A stretch of DNA of 64,000 nt from Rhynchosporium graminicola (Eukaryota > Ascomycota > Leotiomycetes > Helotiales > Ploettnerulaceae): the NCBI GenBank assembly GCA_900074885.1, contig FJUW01000045.1:186001-250000 (forward strand), written 5' to 3'. Under the pieces are notes generated by a model, which had not been told where the DNA came from, searched no databases, and worked only from the letters and a program-made list of their open reading frames with translations. Each line of letters begins with the position of its first letter. Position 1 is the first letter of the stretch. This document shows, one piece after another, positions 10,897 to 22,819 of this stretch. Both the position numbers and the translations under genes were made by a program.

Positions 10897-13838
10897 GTTA
10901 ACTACCGCTTTTAGGTAGCGTGGCTGGTTGGTTGATTGGTTGGCGACCTGACCTCGGGAATATCTTGCTATCAAAGCACGGGATATGTTATGTTCATCAT
11001 GTATATAGTAGAGTTCTATGAGCAGTTAGCGATATTGAATCTTGCAGCTTCGTGGCTGGATGGATGTCTTTCTGGGAAGTCTGGTGAGTGGTAGGTAAAG
11101 ATGTATACTATTGCGCATCTTTCAGACTGGCAGGGAGGCTTGAAGCGGCGGAACCTGCCTGACCGAAGTCTGTCATACCCTTCATACAAGGCGATTTGGT
11201 TTGTGGCACATGGAAGGGGAAAGGGAGGGAGGGTAGTTAAGTTTTAACATGACATACTTTTACGCCGTACCTTCCAGGGTGAATAGATACATGGATACGG
11301 AAAAGCCACGTCGAGTGTGAATCCGTTGTTCAGAATAATGAGGAGAGATCGAAGAGTTTCGCAACATTGTTTGGAGAGTGTTGTGGAACTTTTGTGGGGG
11401 GTTTTGCTAGAGATGGGACTTCGTGGGAGGGCTGTAGCGTTACTAGAAATATCAAGCAAGGTTTTGAAAAAGATCCCGATCGAAATACTTGAGCCTCGGT
11501 GATGTATACGTAGATAACTATGGAGATCTCTCCTGACGTATCGTTTTTCAGGAGATCAGATAAATATACGCACGTCTTGAAAATCCCTCTTTATCAAGAC
11601 GTTTCCATCCAAAAGTAAATTTAGAGTGAATCTACAAATTTGAAATATTAATACAGAATCGAGGTACAAATACTGGAGCCTTCACAATGCAGAAGGCTAG
11701 GCAAGAGGAAACAAGCGGCTAAGAGCCAAGATAGGATGAGCGCCTTTTGAGTTTTTATAGAGCTTGTATTTCTTACATATTAAAGCGGAACAAACGCCAT
11801 GAGGCAGCAGGCGTGATTGGAGGCTTGATGACAATGATGAGTTCCAGCTAGGTGTTCCTTTTGGAAATCTCTCATGTAATAAGCTACCATCAACTTGGTA
11901 ATGTGCTGTCATTTCTATCCTTACTGCCAATTTACATGATTTTTTGTTCACCATAGCAAGTGTAACATCTTCAAATCTCTGGACGTCAAGATCTGATTCA
12001 GGCCTTTGAAAATCAACGCAGGATACTCCCTTCTAGCCAGGCCAGCTCGAAGCTTGGAGGGTGCCGACTTCACCTTTCTTCTGAAGTCCCATACTGCAAT
12101 GCCGAGGCTCTTTTCTCGAGCTTGACTATTTATTCTGGATAACACAATACATCTCGTGGGAGGTAGTTTTCTGTTCTACATTTTCGGGGGAAGGGGTTTC
12201 GAGGGTCAAGTAAGTGAGATCAGGAACTTGGTAAGTATAAAAAGTCTGGCGAAACGAATTTCATCACACCCACCGATACAATTAATTCTCTTCTTCGATT
12301 CTCTCTTAGTCGGCCATTTGAACACACCAGCTCCTATTGCAAGAGGGGTATAATATCAAGTCCTTTTTCAAAGATAGAACTCAGCCGCTCTAACAAATGT
12401 CCTGGTATCACCCCTCCTGAGCGGCTTCATCCACTTTCGACTGCTACCGCATTCAACACTTCTTGATATTGATCCCTTACAGAACTCCTGTCAAGTGCGT
12501 AGCCTAACCCACCACCAGGGCCATAGCACGATACCTCGTTCTTTTTCTAAAATACCAAGAACAGTACAAAGTCAACCCAAAACCAGGAAATCCCACACAA
12601 CGCATACTTCGTACAACTCACCCCGCAACTCCGTTTTCGCGTCTTCCATTTCCCGACTCAGTCATTCAAATCAAACCACGGAAAAAAAGGGATCGGTGTA
12701 ATACAAAGACCACTTTTTTTCCTTCTTTTTTTTCTTTTGGGAAGAAGTGTCTCCCCTACACGACAGACAGATCCAAGGGCACCGCCCCGGACGAGCAAAG
12801 AAAGAAAGAGAGGAGTGGCGTTGACGTCTGTCATCTTCACGCTCCGCTCGATACCGCCGCGCATGTCACTCACTGCACGACCGCTGTCACCCTTATATCC
12901 ATCCCCATCTGCCAATCCCGATTCCCGGGCCACCGACCCAACCGCTTCACATTCATTCACGCTTCCCTCGCAGCCTGGATGGCGTTGGCGGGTGTGTGTG
13001 TGTGTAGTGGAATGGAAACGACGGCTTGCAGCACGTTGAATCCCCTGACCCTACGTTGAAAAGCTAGGTTGTTGTCCTCGCACACTCTCAGAAAGTAGCC
13101 AGAATGCGATAGACACCTCTTATACTTATATTCTTACCAGTGGCTTTCAGAGGGCACTCCAAAGCTTCTCTACATCAGAGAGTTTCACTCCTCGTCAGTT
13201 GCTTGATTTTAAATTTTCTGCTGTAGATTAGGTCGGTAACACGTTTGAAAGCATTAAAGGCAACCGACGAGTAGCCAGCAAGCAAACAGATCTACTCCCC
13301 TCACCCCAGGGCACAACGAGTCACCACACCGCAAAGTTTCAAAGAATTGCAAAGAATTGCATGTATTTCTCTATCGTATCATATCTTATCATGGCATCCA
13401 TCTATCCACTTCTCCATCAACTTTCTGACTTCCCACTCGCCCTCCACTATTGTACGTACATACAGAAGTGGTCCGTAGAGTTAGCAGCGGCAGCAGTAGA
13501 AATAGCAGCAAAGCGTGGGGAAGCATGCAAGAAAATAAAATCAGGATGACCCAACCATCCAGCCAAGCGATCTGTCTATGTATGCACACCTGCCTACAAG
13601 TGTGATAGACATATGCCTCATGATCATAAGCATCTGCAATAGCAAATTTCCATTCATCCACCATCGTAAGATCGAAGTTTGTCCGTCCATCCGCCCAAAG
13701 GTATTCATTCCCAAACGCCACCAGAAATCCGCACCATATCAAAGTCTTCATGCACCCCCAACCACGCAATTCAGTCCAATCCATCAAGCTCCAAAAGCAA
13801 ATGGAAGAACCACCAACGCAAAAGCATCTACTACCCTC
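10308..13838. other. 3.5-kb intergenic region between convergent ZW10-like and RAD16-like genes
   Basis: No gene can be supported. Several ORFs of 60-130 codons occur on both strands, but they overlap each other antisense (for example 12658-12960 against 12737-13039), are low in complexity and resemble no family. The stretch 12480-13330 is C/T-rich and promoter-like, so a short or non-coding transcript starting here is possible. It also contains simple repeats, noted separately. A 3.5-kb gap between two 3' ends is long for such a genome. Confidence 0.4.
10867..10897. repeat. GTT/GGT trinucleotide microsatellite
   Basis: A run of GTT units passes directly into GGT units in non-coding DNA downstream of the ZW10-like gene. 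Expected to vary in length between isolates. Confidence 0.8.
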
Positions 13839-16800
13839 TCAAGAGCCGCGAAACAGAAACTGCATATCCTCAGGCGTCAAACTCTCCATAGCCTTAGCAT
13901 CGGAGTTGATCGTTGAATTGATCATATTAGCCTTCTTTTCCTGAAGCAGAACCATACGACTCTCAACCGAATCCTCAATACACAATCTCGTAATCTCGCA
14001 AGGACGACCTTGACCAATACGATGGCATCGATCAGCAGATTGCCACTCTGCAGCTGGGTTCCACCATGGATCAACAATGAAGACCTTTGAGGCCTCGGTC
14101 AGGTTAAGAGCTACACCACCAGCCTTCAAGGAGACCAAGAAACACTCAACATTGACATCGGTCTTGAAATGGCTGATAGAAGCCTGGCGCTGAGCGGGGG
14201 TCATAGAGCCATCGAGCATGACGGTTGTGATACCAGCGCGACGGAGACGCCATTCGACGAGCTGGAGCATGGTGGTGAATTGAGAAAATATGATGCTCTT
14301 GTGGGTGCTGTTCTTAGACCTCAAACTGTACAAGTCATGAACAAGAGTCTCGATCTTGGAGCTTGAGGTCCAGTTCTCCATCTTGATTCGGTTGATAATG
14401 GAGGACTTCTTGACTTGTTGCTCGTCTTGCTCGATGTCTGGTTGTTCGAGGTCGATAGCGAGGGCAATGTGGCATTGAGGACAGTCAGGTTCATCTATTA
14501 TCGAGTTAGTGGTTATGATGTAGAGGGGGCTGTGAGCGTACCAGAAGATGCCATGTAACTCTTAGCACATTCGCGGCAGAAGTCATGTCTGCATGCAGAA
14601 CGAATAGCCTCTTCGGCAGTCTCGTCACAAATACAGCAAACAATGACGTTCTGACCACCATCACTATTCTTCTTCAAGATCAAATCGGGGTGATCGGCGA
14701 CTTGGCGCATCTGCATGATCAGACCAAAGATATTGGCGTAGTTGTTGAGCATAACACCTTGAGCCACATAGGTCTCGAACTTGCGAGTTCCACTGTTCAT
14801 GATACTGTTGGCAAAATCATTCTCCTCCTCTCCGAAGAATTGACGATCGACCCGAATCTCCTTGGCTGGAAGCTCCATGGCGGAGGAGTGATCACGCTTG
14901 ACACGGCGAAGCATGAAGCGGCCAGTCAAGATTCCCAACTTGCGGAAAGCCTCCTTACCAGGACCCTGGTTACCGTAAAGTTGAATTGGATTCAACAGCT
15001 CCTGATTGAAGACGGAGACATGATGCATGCCACTATGGCTACAGCTAGTGCATCTACCGCTTTCACGGTCGATGTCCCAATTCAAAGTCGAGCATGGACA
15101 CTGCTTACACATGTAGCATGCGAAGGGGCGAATGTCGAGGAAGCGGATAAGGGAGAAGAATTCACCAATGCGGTTCTGTAAAGGAGTTCCAGACAAACAC
15201 CACTTGTGATCAGCCTTGAGAGCGAAGCATGCCTTGGCGGAACCAGTGGTACGAGACTATTGAAAGTTAGTAGACTGCCAGTCTTTGAATACTGGAGCAC
15301 AAACCTTGATGCTATGAGCTTCATCCAGAATGACACGATGGAAGTGGATTCGATGAATCACACTCTTCTCCTTGACCTTTTGAAGCGTACCCTTGCGGGG
15401 GAAACCCTTCTCCTGCTTTCTGAACATGGATTCAAGACTGTTGTAAGTGATAAGAATTACATCATACTTCATCAACTTCTCGTATGTGATATTCTTAACT
15501 TCGGAATTGGTGCCATGATACACAAAGGTCTTGAGAGTGCCGTCGGTGTATGCCTTGATCTCCGATTGCCATTGCATAATAGCAACGGGAGGCATCAACA
15601 CGAGCGAAGGTTGCTTGGCAGGGAAATCCGACATGATTAAGGAGACAGCTTGAATGGTCTTGCCCATTCCCATCTCGTCACCAAGCAGGCCACCAGCCCA
15701 GTCTGTCTTCTCCATCTCAATCATCCAATGTACACCTTGCAATTGGAAGGGTTTGAGCTCCCGGGTGATTGTCTTTGGTTGCTCAATAGCACCGTCTCCT
15801 ATCTTGGGCAGGTCCTCTAAGTCCTTCCACATTGTAAGCAAGTCGGGGTGATGTGACTCGAGTCTAGCTCTATCCTTTCTCTGCCTACTGTTACCATATC
15901 CATCATCGAGCTGAGCTACGCGGCGACGAGCGCCTCCAACACCACGACGGCGACGAACACTAGTAGTTGTAGTTGCAGCCGTGGTAGTAATAGCAGCAGG
16001 AGCGACAGTATCAGACTCAGAGCTATCATCAAAATCGACTTCATCAGAATTGATTGAAAGGTCAGAAAGGTCAGACTCGCTGACATCAAAGTCACTCTCG
16101 TCATCTTCCTTGTCGGAATCAGCGGCGGCAGTCTTGACTTTCTTTGATGAAGGACCTGCAACAGATGCCTTGGCGGTGGATGCAGAAGGTCTACCACGTT
16201 GAAGCGACTTCTTCGTGGTTTTAGCCTTGGACAGGTGAGAATGGCCTTCAGAATCGAGACGACCCTCAATTGTAAACTCATCTTCGGTCTCGTCGGAGTC
16301 GTCGAAAATAATTATTTTCTTCTTGGAAGACGAGGAAGCTGTGAACGTGACAAGATTCTTACCCTTCGCACCAAGCTCAACCTTTGGGCCATTAGATTGA
16401 CGCCGTGAAGTTGGCAATACAATATCATCGGCTCCATACAGATCCTCCTCTTCCTCCTCCTCCTCCTCCTCCTCCTCCTCTAGATCATCGTCCTCAGAGT
16501 CTGCCACGAAGCGGGTCTTTGGTTGGATCTTGCGAGGTTTACGCGGAGCTCGGCGTGGAGCATAAACCTCATCCTCCTGCTCGTGGTCCTCATCATCCTC
16601 ATCCATAGCCATGGAAATAGCGGCAGCATCTTCTTGATCTTGAAGCTCACGAGCCAATTGTGCATCCGAGCTGTGTTCCTCGCCAGCATCCTCATCATCA
16701 TCCTCGGAATCTGGTACTCTCTTTCGCTTGTGGGATGTGGAAGCCATGGAGTACTGGCTGTTTCGGAGAGCAGTAGCTCGAGCTAAAGCATTGGCAGCAT

Positions 16801-17339
16801 TAATAGCAGGAGGAATGACATCACTCATGATGTTTCCGTTCTGACGACCTGTAGGACGACCTCTCTTCTTTGTGGAGTTGTTTCCCATAAAACCAGGAGC
16901 AGGTGTGGTTGCGGCGCTAGTAGCTGGTGTAGAGTAACCACTTCCCTCGTTCAAGGAAGCTGAGACGGACGACAGAGATTCCCGACCCAGGGCTGATTTC
17001 TTTGACATCTTGACTAGTTCACTAAGACCTCCATTCAGTTCGTCGGTATCATTCGAGGAGACTCTGGACTTGATATTTAGTTCAGAAGAGGTGTCGGGCT
17101 TTTCGAGGGAGGAAGTAGGTTGTGCAGCACGGCGAGTTGCTAATCCAAATTGTCAGTTCAATTCGAAGCTGAGATTCTCATCGAGAAGTATAGAACAATA
17201 GATCTGACGGTAGACTACTGGAACTATGGCTGCGGGGCAGTAGAGAGGCAGAATCAAGACATAACTTACAAGGTCTAGAGGTAGCAGGACTGTTCGAAGC
17301 ACTATCCTCCTTACGAGGTCTTCCTCTCTTAGGAGGCAT
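13839..17339 (-). CDS. RAD16: RAD16-like SWI2/SNF2 ATPase with RING finger, DNA repair
   Basis: Four exons (17339-17270, 17139-15305, 15256-14542, 14494-13839) join in frame to 1091 residues. An [10 protein letters not shown] start resembles an AT-hook. A long acidic, Ser-rich region of about 350 residues follows, including a Glu tract. The ATPase lobe has GDEMGMGKT (about 510-518) and DEAH (about 629-632). A RING finger interrupts the helicase core ([20 protein letters not shown] and CPQCH, split across the third intron). The C-terminal lobe carries the [14 protein letters not shown] and CHRIGQ helicase motifs. This arrangement is diagnostic of Rad16, which with Rad7 drives global-genome nucleotide excision repair of non-transcribed chromatin and supplies ubiquitin-ligase activity. 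Yeast Rad16 is about 790 residues; the extra length is in the N-terminal region. Confidence 0.93.
16443..16480 (-). repeat. GAG trinucleotide tract encoding poly-Glu in RAD16
   Basis: A run of cctcct units on the plus strand encodes consecutive glutamates in the acidic N-terminal region of the RAD16-like protein. It keeps the frame and is a likely site of length variation. Confidence 0.85.
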
Positions 17340-18128
17340 CGTGGATGAGTTACTGTTCTAGACAGTCGGCAGATAGTAGATCTTCTCTAGAGGTATAGAG
17401 CAGGACAATTGGGTCAACGATCGTTCGTCAAGAGTTTCGAGATTGCAACGTTCCCCAAAGATGGGAATCTTGATGTGGATCGTAAACGGGTGGATGCACC
17501 TGCAATCCGATTGCAAGGGTTACGATATCGTGTCTTATCCGGGCAATCGAGGGGGCAAACCTTCAGATTTGAAGATCTCGAAGTGAAAAGGAAAAGGTGT
17601 AGAATCGAAGAGTGGGATTGCTCCTCGAGAAGGATAAGGTTGAGATTGAAGATCGGACAGAGGCAAGGAAAAAGGAGCAGATTCACAATTCGAAGAGCGA
17701 GCGACGAGGCAGCAGCCGCCACTGCACGAGAAATTCAATTTACGCGACCGCGTCAAGAAGCACGTGAGGTGAGTGAAACGATTGCGATTGGCTTGACCTT
17801 TGCTCTAAGTGCCCCACTCGAGCTTATTCATCTGATCTACCCCTTATTGATCGACAGGGCAGGTATGTTGATGTGAATGGCTATACTGACGCCACCGACC
17901 TAAAGTGATAAAGAAATAGCTTTCTCTTCTCTCATTCTCTACCTCTTCTTCCCTTCGTTTCATGTTTGCTAGAACCTAAAAAAGCTTTCAAGAATATGAT
18001 CTTCTAGGAATACTAATGTATTTTTGTACCCTTCGTTATCTTGCATACACAGTTAGGAAAAATGGGTTATAAAAAGCAACGGGAAATTTCTACCACGCGA
18101 TGGTTCTGCATCTTCTGCATTCCTTGTG
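17340..18128. promoter_or_regulatory. upstream region of RAD16
   Basis: The 5' flank of the leftward RAD16-like gene. A plus-strand frame over 17409-17876 has highly basic, low-complexity content and an antisense partner, so I do not call it a gene. A TATA-like or other core element is not obvious. Confidence 0.35.
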
Positions 18129-18394
18129 TTTTGCTTGCGAGGGGAGGGAGACCTAACGTATTAGATGGGAGAGAAAAACACCTGAACCCTCAAGTACCCT
18201 TCGGTACAGTCGATCCGTATTTGATGCCGAGACCTGCTTCTTTTATTTTGCTCGCAAGGGGAGGGAGACCTAACGTATTAGATGGGAGAGAAAAACATCT
18301 GAACCCTCAAGTACCCTTCAGTACAGTCGATTCATATTTGAAGCCGAGACCTGCTCCTCGGGGCGCTCACCCCGATCTCTCCTCATTCGTATAA
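18041..18394 (+). CDS. repeat-bearing ORF of unknown status
   Basis: This 117-codon frame begins MHTQLGKMGYKKQRE, has a short cysteine/hydrophobic segment (FCIFCIPCVLL) and then the two 39-residue repeats. No family is recognised. In the first third of the repeat the copies differ only silently (Leu, Ala and His codons); later differences are Gly to Ser, Pro to Ser and Met to Lys. The in-frame duplication is compatible with coding but does not prove it, and no intron or promoter supports it. Confidence 0.22.
   Translation: MHTQLGKMGYKKQREISTTRWFCIFCIPCVLLARGGRPNVLDGREKHLNPQVPFGTVDPYLMPRPASFILLARGGRPNVLDGREKHLNPQVPFSTVDSYLKPRPAPRGAHPDLSSFV
18129..18355 (+). repeat. two-copy direct duplication, 117-bp period
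   Basis: Two 110-bp copies at 18129-18238 and 18246-18355 are offset by exactly 117 bp. They differ at seven positions, six of them transitions. Relative to copy 1, copy 2 carries five C-to-T or G-to-A changes, three of them CG to CA. The period is a multiple of three, and a plus-strand frame (ATG at 18041 to 18394) stays open through both copies, giving two 39-residue repeats containing ARGGRPNVLDGREKHLNPQ. Whether this frame is translated is unknown. Each copy contains the short inverted repeat GTACC-CTTC-GGTAC, intact in copy 1 and weakened in copy 2. Confidence 0.9.
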
Positions 18395-18847
18395 GTAATT
18401 CCCAGCAAGCGTCATCAAATGCTCCAGAGATCGGTTTCGACAATTCAGTTCCAGCACTCAAACTCATCGGTCCTTCAGAAAAGCCTCGACTCTGCTGCGA
18501 GTATAGATTGTTTCAAAAAAAGACTCTGTATTAATATTATTCTAACCGCCGTTTTCTACGTTCCGTCTCCCAGTGCGAAAAAGCAGGGGGAGGAGGGGGG
18601 GGGGGTATCTGTTTGTTTATCTGTTTTTCCAAATCGTATCGAATCGAGTCGAATTCGGTCAATCCTCGCCAAAACTCCTTACTGCAGAACAGTAATCAAT
18701 CAATCAATCAAATCAATCAGATCAAGTGGTGTATCCCAAACTTTTCCCATCCGTCCTCTCATCCATCCAATCGCCAAGATTCAAAGTCATCATCCGTCCT
18801 CATCCTTCCATTCCATCTCCTCCTAGCCGTTCAATCAAATCATCCCC

Positions 18848-19117
18848 CTACTTTCGGTCCACGACAGGAAGGCCGTAGTAGGCAGTGAAAGCGCTGTTCA
18901 CACTCTTGTGGTGCTCCTTGGCAGCCTTTGCGATCTTGCGTCCGATCTTGCCGAGAGCCCCGTTGTGGGAAGATGTTGCGGCGTCTCGGTCGGAGGAGAC
19001 GGACGAGCGTTGGCTGTGTGCTGGGCTGGCCGAGGGGGTGGCGGCCGGAGTCATCTTCTGGAAGACGGCGTCGGTGGTGGGGGAGGTGAGGAAGAGGGCG
19101 GTGCTGATGGCAGACAT
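18848..19117 (-). CDS. small uncharacterised protein (89 aa)
   Basis: A single exon starting at the ATG within the sequence MSAISTALFLTSPTTDAVF. A Ser/Thr/Ala-rich middle follows, then a basic C-terminal half with GKIGRKIAKAAKEHHKSVNS and an end reading YYGLPVVDRK. No signal peptide, transmembrane helix or catalytic motif is seen. The basic amphipathic segment could bind membranes or nucleic acid. I believe short proteins of this type recur in moulds, but I know of no function. The frame is open upstream of the ATG to 19291; the internal ATG is chosen because the upstream part is Gln/Asn/Thr-rich leader-like sequence and a long pyrimidine-rich leader precedes it on the coding strand. Confidence 0.6.
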   Translation of the reverse strand: MSAISTALFLTSPTTDAVFQKMTPAATPSASPAHSQRSSVSSDRDAATSSHNGALGKIGRKIAKAAKEHHKSVNSAFTAYYGLPVVDRK

Positions 19118-19948
19118 TTTGAGATTGTGGAGGTTTGTTTTGTTTGGTGGTTTTGTATGTTTGGTTGGTTGTGTGTGAAAGTGGTGGAAAGTAAAGCGAG
19201 GTAGTTGGTTGTTGGAGTATTGATTGTTTGTATTGAAGTCTGAAGTCTTGAATCTGAATCTTGATGCTGATGAGAATCGAGAGATACACACCTGCAGCAG
19301 CTCAGCTCCCTCTATATATCCCTTTCCCCCTTCCTGTACTAATCCCTATAAGTCCAGTCCATCCATCCAGGTCGGTCCCATACGCCATCGAGTCACATCC
19401 ACTCCGCGCGCGCGCCTTTCGGTACAAGAATGAATACCTTACCTAGCTAGCTACCCGTACCAGGTACGAGTAGAGTGTCAGACGATGTCGCAAAATTCTA
19501 ACCTCCCAACCTAAAAAATTCCTCGCTACACCCTTGGAACTATGACAGCAAACAACATGAGGATTTCTCGTCCATTACATAACAAAGCCGAAGCGAACGC
19601 CGTGCCGTAGCGAAGCGGTGCGGTGAAAATTGGGACCTGGCTGGCCTGGCTGGGGACGCAACGCCCTGTGTGCAACATGGACACGGACCACGGCTCACGG
19701 CTCCCGACATGAGTGGATGGATGCCTTGATGCCTGGGTACGATTTGATTTTTTGGCCCTGACTAACTCTGCAAGGCAAGGCAAGGCCTACGGTACGTAGA
19801 TACAGTACTTCCTCGTAAGGCGCAAGGTGTGACGACGGTGATTGTGAAGTTTGTGAAGTTTCGCTTGGACGATGTGATCGTGCTACTTACTGACTTACTT
19901 ACTTACCGTTCATAAGTAGTGATCGTGGTGGTTGTGTGAGATGGGATT

Positions 19949-19964
19949 AGATAGATAGATAGAT
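19949..19964. repeat. ATAG tetranucleotide microsatellite
   Basis: Four tandem tagatagata-type units in intergenic DNA. Confidence 0.7.
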
Positions 19965-20740
19965 GTTGCTACTGTCAGCCACAGACAGGCACAGGGCGTG
20001 AGGGATGATCGATCAGGAAAGCAGAAGCTTCTCGAATACAATAAATGTCCAGCCATGCATGCAATTCAATAATCACACCTTCATAATCACTAACTCTCTC
20101 TCAATCCCCTCCTCCCTCTCATCACCCACCCAAAGTCATGAGAACAATCGAACAGATCTCGAAATGTCATCATGACGCCTCAATATCAAAGCAAATCAAA
20201 TCAAAATCGACCCATTAACATGCAAATAGAAACATCTAAAAAAGTCTCTTCCTCAAGGTTCAATCGAGAATGTGATACTTAGACCAACCTGACACCAGAT
20301 GGAAAATTCTACCAAGCGATGGGGTAATAGATACCAGAATTAGCAACACCAGCATCACCTAACCCGGAAAGTAAAAGAGTACAAGTAAACACAGGACCGA
20401 CCCTCACGGCTATTCACGCCTCACTGTGGAGTGAGTTCCCTTTCCTTCCTGTGAGTGACTCTCCCGTCGAGTCAACCATTCGCATCGCCATGCTCCACGT
20501 GCGTGCACGATCCGATCCCATCGTACCCGCTCGGCGTCTAAGTACAGTATAAGTAATTGTGGGCTGTGCATTCCTCCCGTCCACGGAGAATCTGAGATTC
20601 TAGAACTCTTATCCATTCCTTTTCTCCCCAACTAACTAACTGCCTTAACTGCCTTGATCCACATCTTCAGGAACATCGAGGCTCCAATCCTCGTACTGTA
20701 CCATTGCGACACGTGAAAGTCCTACGTACAACTGCAGAGA

Positions 20741-20758
20741 TGTATGTATGTATGTATG
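20741..20758. repeat. TGTA tetranucleotide microsatellite
   Basis: Four to five tandem tgta units in intergenic DNA. Confidence 0.7.
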
Positions 20759-22228
20759 ACCCAAGGACCAGAAACTCAGCCCCTTCCAATCAAACGAAGC
20801 ATTCGATCTTTCCCATCCATGTCTTCTCCTTCATCACCTAAAACCCCCCGGCCTCCCCTTCAAAAAATCACGCATGGCCGGTGCACGTTAGATGATGAAA
20901 GTACGGCGGTAGTGAAACATCGTGAGATTTTTAGTATGGGTGGGTTCACTATGGTGTTTTTGGTGGCACTCTGCTAATATTTGAGTTTCGACTTTTATTT
21001 CCTATCCCCTGCACCCACCCACCATCAGACCTGCGGACAGGCAAGGCACTAGGCGAAGAAAGATTTTCAGTTCCGTACGCCTTACGCCCTCCGGCCCATC
21101 GACTAGATTGCATACTGTTTCTCCAATGACACCGAAATATCGTGAGATTATGAGTGAGTGGGTTGGGTATGGTGTTTGGCTTTCGTGTACGACGAAAGGA
21201 CTTTCGCACGAAGTATCAGAAAACAAACAAAAGGATGTCGAAGTTTGGATCCCTGTCCGCCGTGGCAACCGTGTGAGTAAGTGATCTTTCAGGTTCGTAC
21301 ATCCGCACTCACTATCGAAGGCAACGACAGGATTGCCTTCTCTCCTCCGATTCCCTTCGAGGCCTATGAATGAATGAATTGAGTTCCTACCAGAGCAAGT
21401 GGAGCAAGAGCCTCAATATCCTTACCTAAAAACTACCTGGTGGAAATCAAAGATTTTCAAGACGGCTCCTCCTTAGGCAACTGATGTGGCGCACGGCGTT
21501 CCTTCCATACTTAGTGAGGCTGGCTGGCTTCGGGGTTCAACTCCGTGTCTAGGTAGGTATCCACCAAGTGACTAAGTTGAAAAAAACCCCCATCAAAAAG
21601 AACTCCGAGCGGGATATGGCTCCGTGAAAGACAGGTACTTTGAAGGAGCCGCCTTTTCTCGCTCGCTTGCTTCAGCTGTACTTGTTTTCTTTTCCTTTGC
21701 CTCGTGACTTACTTCTTCCATCTTCCAGAGCGGAAGTATCTTTGGGGGAGGAGAAGGGGGGAAACTCGGAAATCAGTCTGCGCTGGAAAAACAAACTCGT
21801 CTTATGATCATGCTCTCTCTGTCGTTTCCACTTCCACGAGTCCTGCGACTGATAGACTGATTGATTGTTTTTCTTCATATCTATCTAATCGCTAGAAATC
21901 GTCATTGCCATCTACCGCGGAGGAGAAAATCTGGGTCTCAGAAACCGTCAGTTCGTAGAGACAAATACGAGCCTCCTCTACCACTCTTATCTCACTCAAT
22001 CTCGCTCTCGTACACATCACGAATCCTGCAGAAACCAGTTAGCCAATTCCATCTCCTACGATAGATCTCTCTCCATCCGTCCCCTATCCGAGGACATCGG
22101 CAATACATCTATCTTCATGTTTGAAAGCTCCCATCCATCTTCCCCTGACCCTCGCATTTCCATCCTACCTCTAGGATTAACAAGAACTCTTCTCAAGATC
22201 CCAATTGACTTCATTCATTCAATCCACA

Positions 22229-22399
22229 ATGGCTACAAACCTTGGAGACGGGTCGTTTTTCAAAAACAACATTAACGCAGCACAGGGTAGGAAACTCTAC
22301 ATAACACCTCAAAACAAATCGCAGATTCTACAACCTTGCGAGAGAGTGACTATTCTCTATGATATCTCTGTACCTCGCGAATCTACATCAGGAGCTTGA
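22229..22399 (+). CDS. possible very small protein (weak)
   Basis: An ATG after a pyrimidine-rich leader opens a frame beginning MATNLGDGSFFKNNINAAQ and running 56 codons to 22399. A GTAGGA donor at 22286 and a CAG acceptor near 22390 would instead join to a short second exon ending YKWPF. Neither version matches a family I know. The leader context is the only support. Confidence 0.2.
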   Translation: MATNLGDGSFFKNNINAAQGRKLYITPQNKSQILQPCERVTILYDISVPRESTSGA

Positions 22400-22576
22400 G
22401 AGTGGATATCAGGATGATCTTAAAAGGGAGTACAAATGGCCATTCTAACCACTTTCGTGTGCTCATTACGATGAACGTTTCTCTGTGGAGAATGGATCGT
22501 CACATGGCAATATATACATACAAATACACCTAAGTTGACAGAAAATATCCATATTCTCACCAACATATGCAGCTGA

Positions 22577-22819
22577 TCACTTCCTCGATTCGTTCTGTGC
22601 GTAGATCACCGTCACGAGCATGTAAACACCTCTAGCTACGACGCTCATTCTCTGTACGGTATCGAGACACGCGCCGTACAATTCGACGATATCATCGTGC
22701 TGGTCTTCGTCATCTTGAGAATAAAATCTGGGACGGGCAAGAAAGAGTTCCGGTTCTGCTTCGTCGAGCTTGAAGAGGCTGTTGAATATGCAAATACTTA
22801 GGTTACGAAGGGTGTGCAC
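22577..22819 (-). CDS. possible C-terminal exon or small protein of unknown function
   Basis: An 80-codon frame with protein-like composition: hydrophobic start, acidic middle (YSQDDEDQHDDIVELYG) and a helical end (CLDTVQRMSVVARGVYMLVTVIYAQ). It reads more like real protein than the neighbouring ORFs and might be the last exon of a leftward gene. No upstream exon with convincing splice sites was found. No family recognised. Confidence 0.3.
   Translation of the reverse strand: MHTLRNLSICIFNSLFKLDEAEPELFLARPRFYSQDDEDQHDDIVELYGACLDTVQRMSVVARGVYMLVTVIYAQNESRK

Larger units (their letters stand above)
19118..22228. other. 3.1-kb intergenic region with simple repeats
   Basis: No gene can be supported. 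The region holds the promoter of the leftward 89-aa protein gene (pyrimidine-rich, with a GCGCGCGCG patch near 19409). It also has GATA-type runs at 19949-19964 and TATG-type runs at 20741-20758. The segment 21640-22228 is pyrimidine-rich like a leader for something at 22229. Confidence 0.4.

Noticed and set aside
12658..13039. Pair of 100-codon ORFs on opposite strands
   Set aside because: Mutually antisense, low complexity, no start context or splice support. They look like promoter-type C/T-rich DNA.
17409..17876. 155-codon plus-strand ORF upstream of RAD16
   Set aside because: Arg/Lys-rich and without domain signals, and a complementary ORF covers it. More likely leader or promoter DNA.
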